Of a stretch of 64,000 nt of DNA, positions 59,030-64,000 are shown piece after piece. The notes under the pieces are model-generated. The model was not told the origin of the DNA and did no database searches. It saw nothing but the letters and a program-made list of their open reading frames with translations. The position numbers and the translations under genes were made by a program. The stretch covers positions 1,054,001 through 1,118,000 of the forward strand of contig OY978103.1 in the NCBI GenBank assembly GCA_963854735.1. Reading direction: 5' to 3'. Source of the stretch: Marvania coccoides (taxonomy: Eukaryota > Chlorophyta > Trebouxiophyceae > Chlorellales > Chlorellaceae). Every line of letters starts with the position of its first letter. Positions within the stretch are counted from its first letter, which is position 1.

Positions 59030-60806
59030 ATGAAGATCAAAGAACGCACCTTCACGCACTCTGCGCGGAGGCCGCAGGCTGCTGTGGTCTTCGCAAGCCT
59101 GCTATCGCTCTTCCTCCTTCACACAGCGCTGGAGCCCGCGAGATGGCTGGGCGGACTGCATACTACTGCCGCTCCTGGCGGCAGCAGCAGGGGGCGGCGA
59201 CGAAAGCTCTTGGACTCAACAGGCAACGCAAACACCACGACTACTAGTGGCGGCGGTTTTTTTGAGCAGGCTATGAGATTCGACCCCTTCCAGGCGTTTT
59301 CCAACCTTTTTAAGCCAGCAGCGCCTCGAGGCAGCAGCGGCAAAGGCTATGGCAGCCCCAGCTTCGTGAATTCCACCAACGAAGCGTTTGAGCGGGCGAA
59401 AACGTCGCGCAGACCAATGCTGCATCGCCGCGGGTCCGCGCCACTGCTGTTCACGTGCCCAGACGGCAGGAAAGGCCTTCACGTGATCCACACCCGCCTG
59501 CTCATTGCTCAAAACGAAGCCTTCAAATCTTTCGGCACCTTTCGCGCCAGCCGCATCCTGCTCTTCCGCGACTTTGCGCTGCCCTCCATCGCCCGGCAGC
59601 AGTCGCAGAGCTTCTTGTACTACGTGTCCTACGACCTTTTCCAAGACCGGCCCTTCTACGAGGCAGGCCACGACGCAGTTCGGCACCGCCTGGTCAACGG
59701 CGCGAGCTACCTGTACCTCCCCGAGGGCGCCATCCGCCTGGGCATCAAGGCGCACGAAACGCTGGCTTACAAGCGAGTTGCAGACCTCATTGTTGAATTT
59801 GGGTTAGCAACGCAAGCAGAGATCGATTCCGTGCAGGTATACGTGACCTCCCGAGTGGACAGCGACGACGCGGTGCACACGGAGGCGGTGGGCCGCACAC
59901 AGCGGCAAGCTTGCGACTTTTTGAGCCCCGCTGCGGAGAATCGGGTGATGGTGTCGTACTTTCAGCCCAAGCTGTTTTGGTTTCCAGACCGCAGCACGCC
60001 GTACGGCCGCCTCGGGACGTTGAACAACGAAACCCTGTCCCAGAAGGACATGAAGAAGCAGCAGCGGGTGGTGAGGTACAAGCCGATCATGCAGAGTTTG
60101 GCGCTTGATGAAAGCATGCTGCGGTGCTCCAACCCCCCGCTGAACTGCTACGTGCACCAGCACTACGAGCCCGCGTTCATGGTGTACGCGCGCAACGCGG
60201 CGGAGTGCCCCTTCAACTTCTCGATGCGGCACAACATGAAGCTCATCACTCCGACAGACCCAGGTAGGCAGCCTAATTAAAATGGTTTATATTGCATTGT
60301 ATAGATTTATCAACACTTGGCCGAAAAAACGGTCGCACTTTTTGTATATGCCAGTTTTTTTCTCGACGGTAGCTTTATTGCATACTAAAATCTCACTTTT
60401 CGCTTTCATCTTTAAATGAATTAACGCAGCGGCCACTGGCGCTATTTACAGCCGCACCCCCGGCTCGTGGTACTTCAACTCCAGCAACCTGGCGCCCTAC
60501 AAGTTTCTCGACTTTGACATGAAGGTGCTGCGGTCGTGCGGGGTGCGGCCAGGCGAGTTTGCCGCCACGAATCTGATGCTGGCGTCGCTGTTCGCCGAAG
60601 CGCCTCAAGTGGCCAAGCTGAGCGAGGAAGGGATCGAAGGTTTCGGCGGCATTGGGTGGGAGTACAGCAAGAAGGCGGTGCAGTGGCGGCAGGGCGGGCT
60701 GGATCCATTGGCGGAGGAGAAGAAGAAGGCGGCGGCAGCGGTGAAAAAGAAAAAACAGCAACAGCAGCCGCGACCGCAGCAGCCGAAGAAGCCTCCTGGT
60801 GGATAG
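59030..60806 (+). CDS. Type II membrane glycosyltransferase, putative rhamnosyltransferase (PF11316-like)
   Basis: Probable Golgi enzyme adding deoxy-sugars to glycans or wall polymers. Exons 59030-60263 and 60430-60806 give 536 aa. A short basic N-terminus and one hydrophobic anchor (AAVVFASLLSLFLLHTAL, about residues 18-35) are followed by a Ser/Gly stem. The catalytic part has SFLYYVSYDLF, LYLPEGAI and TSRVDSDDAVHTEAV, the DDD-type nucleotide-sugar site of the putative rhamnosyltransferase family. The tail (from 60715) is Lys/Gln-rich (KKKQQQQPRPQQPKK) and likely disordered. Start at the in-frame ATG 59030. The donor sugar is not certain. Confidence 0.8.
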
Positions 60807-61375
60807 GGCAGTGCAGCGAGAAATTTTGAATAAAAGAACTTTTTTCTTTTTTTGGTTAATAATTTACCGGAACTTCCGCTGAAATTTTATTTTACAAATT
60901 TTTTATTTCTAAACCTTGTTGTTTTGTGCACGTCCCATGGTTAGTAATGTGCACTTTAACTTACACAGGGAGGGGCGGGGCATCTATGGCTCTGCATGGG
61001 GACCTTGAAAAGCCCCGGTGGGTGGCAAAAGAGGTGCATGAAGGGAAAGTAGGACACAAAGACAAGATTATTATTTAAACTTCCGTATTCATTATATACG
61101 AGAATAGTCGACACCTCGTACTGCAGGCTCGTTGAAATATTCAGCAGCTTTGAGCAAAGAGGCGACGCTGCGACCTGCTGTGTAAAATAGTAAAATTGGC
61201 GCTGCGTTGATTGATTTCATTTTTTTAATATGATTATGATAACATATAGAAGATACACCATCGCTTGAAGCCGCTGCCATCGCATTTCTCCTTCCTTTTT
61301 TGATTTCATAATAATCGAATTAATTGGGATAGCCGCTGCCTGCGCAATTAAAGTCCATACAATAAACATATAATC
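60807..61375. other. Spacer before bL9
   Basis: A 569-bp spacer. A short spliced minus-strand frame at 61092-61280 is listed separately with low confidence. The remainder is AT-rich. Confidence 0.45.
61092..61280 (-). CDS. Possible 35-aa spliced microprotein
   Basis: Exons 61259-61280 and 61092-61177 with a GT-AG intron would encode MAAASSDAGRSVASLLKAAE and 15 further residues ending YSRI. Unspliced, the same frame is open for 62 codons. The second exon is more balanced in composition than the intron, and the gene would be divergent from bL9. I do not recognise it, and it may be chance. Confidence 0.28.
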   Translation of the reverse strand: MAAASSDGVSSICYHNHIKKMKSINAAPILLFYTAGRSVASLLKAAEYFNEPAVRGVDYSRI

Positions 61376-62141
61376 ATGTCTCGATTGAGAAGATTAGCTA
61401 CCACACTAGAGTCCACGGCGTGGAATTTGCTGCAGATGCGCGGCCAAAAGACCTGCGCAACCAAGCTGCCGGTGGAGCTGCTGCAGGCAAGTCATTCGCA
61501 CGTGCTCTACACATTGATATCGTCAGATAACAGCCACCTGTGGCAGATTTTCATTTCATTTTTTTTTTGTCTGTTGTTCAGGACGTTGAGGGGCTTGGGC
61601 CTGCTGGCAAGATAATGAAAGTGAATCACGGCTACGCCCGCAACTTCTTGGTGCCCCAGCGGCTGGCAGCCATCCGGCGCGGCAAGCAGAGCGGCTCCAT
61701 TGGCGGCACAGAAGGCGGGAGAGTGGGAGCTGGCCAAATTGTCACCTCACAGGAGGAGCTGCAGCGCCTACAGGCCGAAAAACAGCAGAAGCGACTAGAA
61801 GCGGCCGTGAAGAAGCTCACAACGGTGCCATTGGTCCGTTTTCAATCATTTTTTGCTATTTTTCAAAACTATTTGTTTTACCGTTTTTCTCTCTTCCCAC
61901 TGTCCTTCTTTTGCAGACTATTCGACGGAAAGCGAGCGAGGAGGGCGAGTTGGACGCTCCAGTGGCGGCAGAGGACATTGCGGATGCGGTGGCTCGGCAG
62001 ATGCAGATCGAGATCGTGCCAGAGTTGCTGGACATCGGCGGTGACAAACTGAGCATGGTGGGGGAATACTCCCTGCCGCTGAAGATGTTGCTGCCGGGCG
62101 ATAAGAAGGCGACCATGGACGTTACCATCGTCTCGACTTGA
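61376..62141 (+). CDS. RPL9: Organellar ribosomal protein bL9
   Basis: Large-subunit ribosomal protein of the bacterial type, in mitochondrion or plastid. Exons 61376-61486, 61582-61833 and 61917-62141 give 195 aa. The N-terminus (MSRLRRLATTLESTAW) is Arg/Ser-rich, looking mitochondrial. The L9 N-domain signature DVEGLGPAGKIMKVNHGYARNFLVP begins exactly at exon 2, and the long helix and C-domain follow. The first intron has a perfect GC donor (CAG then GCAAGT) and phase 0; no GT donor would join VELLQ to DVEGLG in frame. It is a clean example of a GC-AG intron. Confidence 0.92.
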
Positions 62142-62337
62142 TAACAGAACAGAAAAAGGGAGCTGTAAATACAATGCAGGAAGGAGGGGTGAAGAAGGGA
62201 GAATAAGCGGAGCAGTCGAAGGATTCAAATTTTTTATTAAACTAAATAGGGAAACTTGTATAAAAACAACCGCCATTAAGAGTCGACTCAACGCATTCAA
62301 TGCCGAATAGCAAAAACAAAGATTAAAATTTCCAGAC

Positions 62338-63870
62338 ATGGCAGACAAGGACGAGGAGTTTGCAAGGATTCTGGTGCGTTTGAGACTTTGCACAATACCG
62401 AAACACCTCATCGACGAGGTTTCGTAGCTCTACGAGTCTCGTGCATTTTTCAAATTTAATTCAAAATTACCCCTCAATCATCTTGCTTCGCGATCCCTCC
62501 ATCCCTCCTCCAGACACCCCTAAATACCCCCTTCCAACCCTTTCATTATTCAACTCTGTCCGCAGCAAATCGCGGAGGACAACATCGGCGAGGACTTCTA
62601 CTTTGGCGAAGGCGGCGGTGGCGCTGGCGATGATCCTTACGACTCGGACTACGGCTCGCGCTCCAAAAAGAAAGGGCGAAAAAAGAAGCAGATCAGCGCG
62701 GGTGGTGCCGCAGGCGGCGGCTCCAACGGCGCCGGCCCCTCCAGGACGCCGCAGAGCCCAGCCGCGGCCGCCGCCGCCGCACGACGACGTAAAGAAAAGC
62801 GGGAAGACGACGAGGAGGGGAGCGGCGACGGGGCGCAGGTGACAGTCACGGGGCGGCGAAAAAGAAAGGATGCGGGAAGCACGCGCAGCGGGTCGCGGCC
62901 GTGGGCAGACGATGAAGAACTGCTCTTCGTGGAGGCGTTGACCCTTTACGGGCGGGACTGGAAGCGCTGCGCCGAGCACGTGGTGACGCGCGACCACCGC
63001 GCCATCGCCAGCCACGCGCAAAAGTGGATGATTAAAGTGCTGATGCGGGGGGAGGACCTGCCGGGAGTTATGGCGAGAACAGGGTACACGCTGTCGGGAA
63101 AGCCGCTGGACCCAAATGCGTCGGCAGCGAGAGCCTACGGGCTCAGACCAGACCGCTTCAAAGGTGAGTAAATACGAATCCCAGATTACGGTATTTCAAA
63201 CAGATTATTTTTGTTATTTTTCGAGGGGTTTGAAGGAGGTTGGTGAATTGAGAAGGTCCTATTTTGTTGGCTGCAGAGGTAGCTGCGTCGGGTTTTCTGG
63301 AGGTGGGGGTCCACGTGACAACACTGGAGATGCACGACGGCCCTCCCACCAAACGGGAGCTCAACAAAGTGGCTGGTGCCGCCGCGCCGCCTGGCGCCAA
63401 ACGCGGCCGCAAGCCCGGCAGCAAAAACGCCTCCACAGCCGCCGCCGCCGCCGCTGTTGCCTCTGACACAGACTACGACGACGCTGATGGCACCCTGGCG
63501 GCTGCGATCGCTGCCTCTGCGGGCGACGCTGCCGGCGCTGCCGCCGTGGCTTCCCCTTCGGGCCGCACCGAGTACTCCAAGAACAGACCCAAGCGGCAGG
63601 TGGTGTCCACCAAGGCGCAGATGGGGGCCACCACGGAGAGCCTGGAGCTGACGCACGTGCATCAGTTCTCCAGCCTGGCGCCACAGCCATTCTCAGTCAC
63701 GATAGCGCCCGAGGCGCTGCTGGTGATGGACTTCCACGCCCATCTGAGCTTCTGCGAGGTCATCGGGCTGCTGGGGGGCACGTTCGACCCCAGCCCGCCC
63801 AACGGAGAGAAGCCGGCGCTGGTCATCCAAGCGGCGTTTCCGTGCCGCAGGTCTGCTGGGTCACACTCCA
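62338..63870 (+). CDS. MYSM1: MYSM1-like SANT-MPN histone H2A deubiquitinase (3' end outside window)
   Basis: JAMM-type metalloprotease candidate removing ubiquitin from histone H2A. Visible exons are 62338-62373, 62566-63163 and 63277-63870. The N-terminus is acidic then Lys-rich. A SANT/Myb domain lies about residues 105-155 (RPWADDEELLFVEALTLYGRDWKRCAEHV, continuing RAIASHAQKWM). After a Gly/Ala linker the MPN domain starts (FSVTIAPEALLVMDFHAH) and includes EVIGLLGG with the conserved JAMM Glu. The zinc-binding HxH should lie in the next exon, beyond the window. The last exon is taken to end at the GTGAGT after 63870; in-frame reading stops within it. I see no clear SWIRM domain. Confidence 0.82.
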
Positions 63871-64000
63871 GTGAGTAGCCTGTTGGTAGTTTATTGTGTT
63901 CAATAAACCAAAATGCAATACGGCGGTTCGGTGTTCATTTTGTATTTTTTAAGCCCCAATATGGGTGAAATATCCTTGAATCTCGTATTTTATTGTCCCC

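Overview
The window looks like nuclear DNA of a green alga (chlorophyte-type). Genes are dense, on both strands and split by short AT-rich introns, while exons are GC-rich. Plastid-targeted proteins carry plant-like Ser/Ala/Arg-rich transit peptides without a preceding signal peptide (SufA-type scaffold, TatC). Glycerate kinase of photorespiration, a SULTR-type sulfate transporter and an SOS1-like antiporter fit the same lineage, and a true UGA-encoded selenoprotein K excludes land plants. I found no bacterial operons, CRISPR arrays, tRNAs or rRNAs. The species is not determined.

Layout. 0-10 kb: 3' end of glycerate kinase, plastid SufA, a gene-poor 2.3 kb, DDX6/Dhh1 helicase, TatC, selenoprotein K with its SECIS, and a short-chain dehydrogenase. 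10-20 kb: a 747-aa orphan, TRM7 tRNA methyltransferase, a GATA factor, mitoribosomal mS37 and NTAQ1 amidase. 20-29 kb: a ten-exon, about 1442-aa protein with the architecture of the meiotic axis protein SYCP2, then a sulfate transporter. 29-47 kb: mostly extracellular products (two CHRD-like paralogues, a small cysteine-rich secreted protein, a GH5-EGF-PAN mannanase, a two-domain lipase) around an SOS1-like Na+/H+ antiporter. 47-64 kb: an unidentified frameshifted gene, a SET methyltransferase, an alpha/beta hydrolase, Rab3GAP1, a tandem ubiquitin-like protein, a large hairpin element, a rhamnosyltransferase-like protein, ribosomal protein bL9 and the 5' part of a MYSM1-like deubiquitinase.

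Gene models were built by hand from splice signals, reading phase and protein similarity. Most close exactly in frame. About 76 introns were placed, and eight or nine need a GC rather than GT donor to keep frame. That is far above the roughly 1% usual in eukaryotes and is one of the main results. The others are the Sec codon plus SECIS of selenoprotein K, both hidden from standard gene callers, and the SYCP2-like protein, which implies a meiotic programme. Apparent frameshifts occur at 20799-20811, about 35900 and 48038-48041; the first and third lie in single-base runs and may be sequencing errors.
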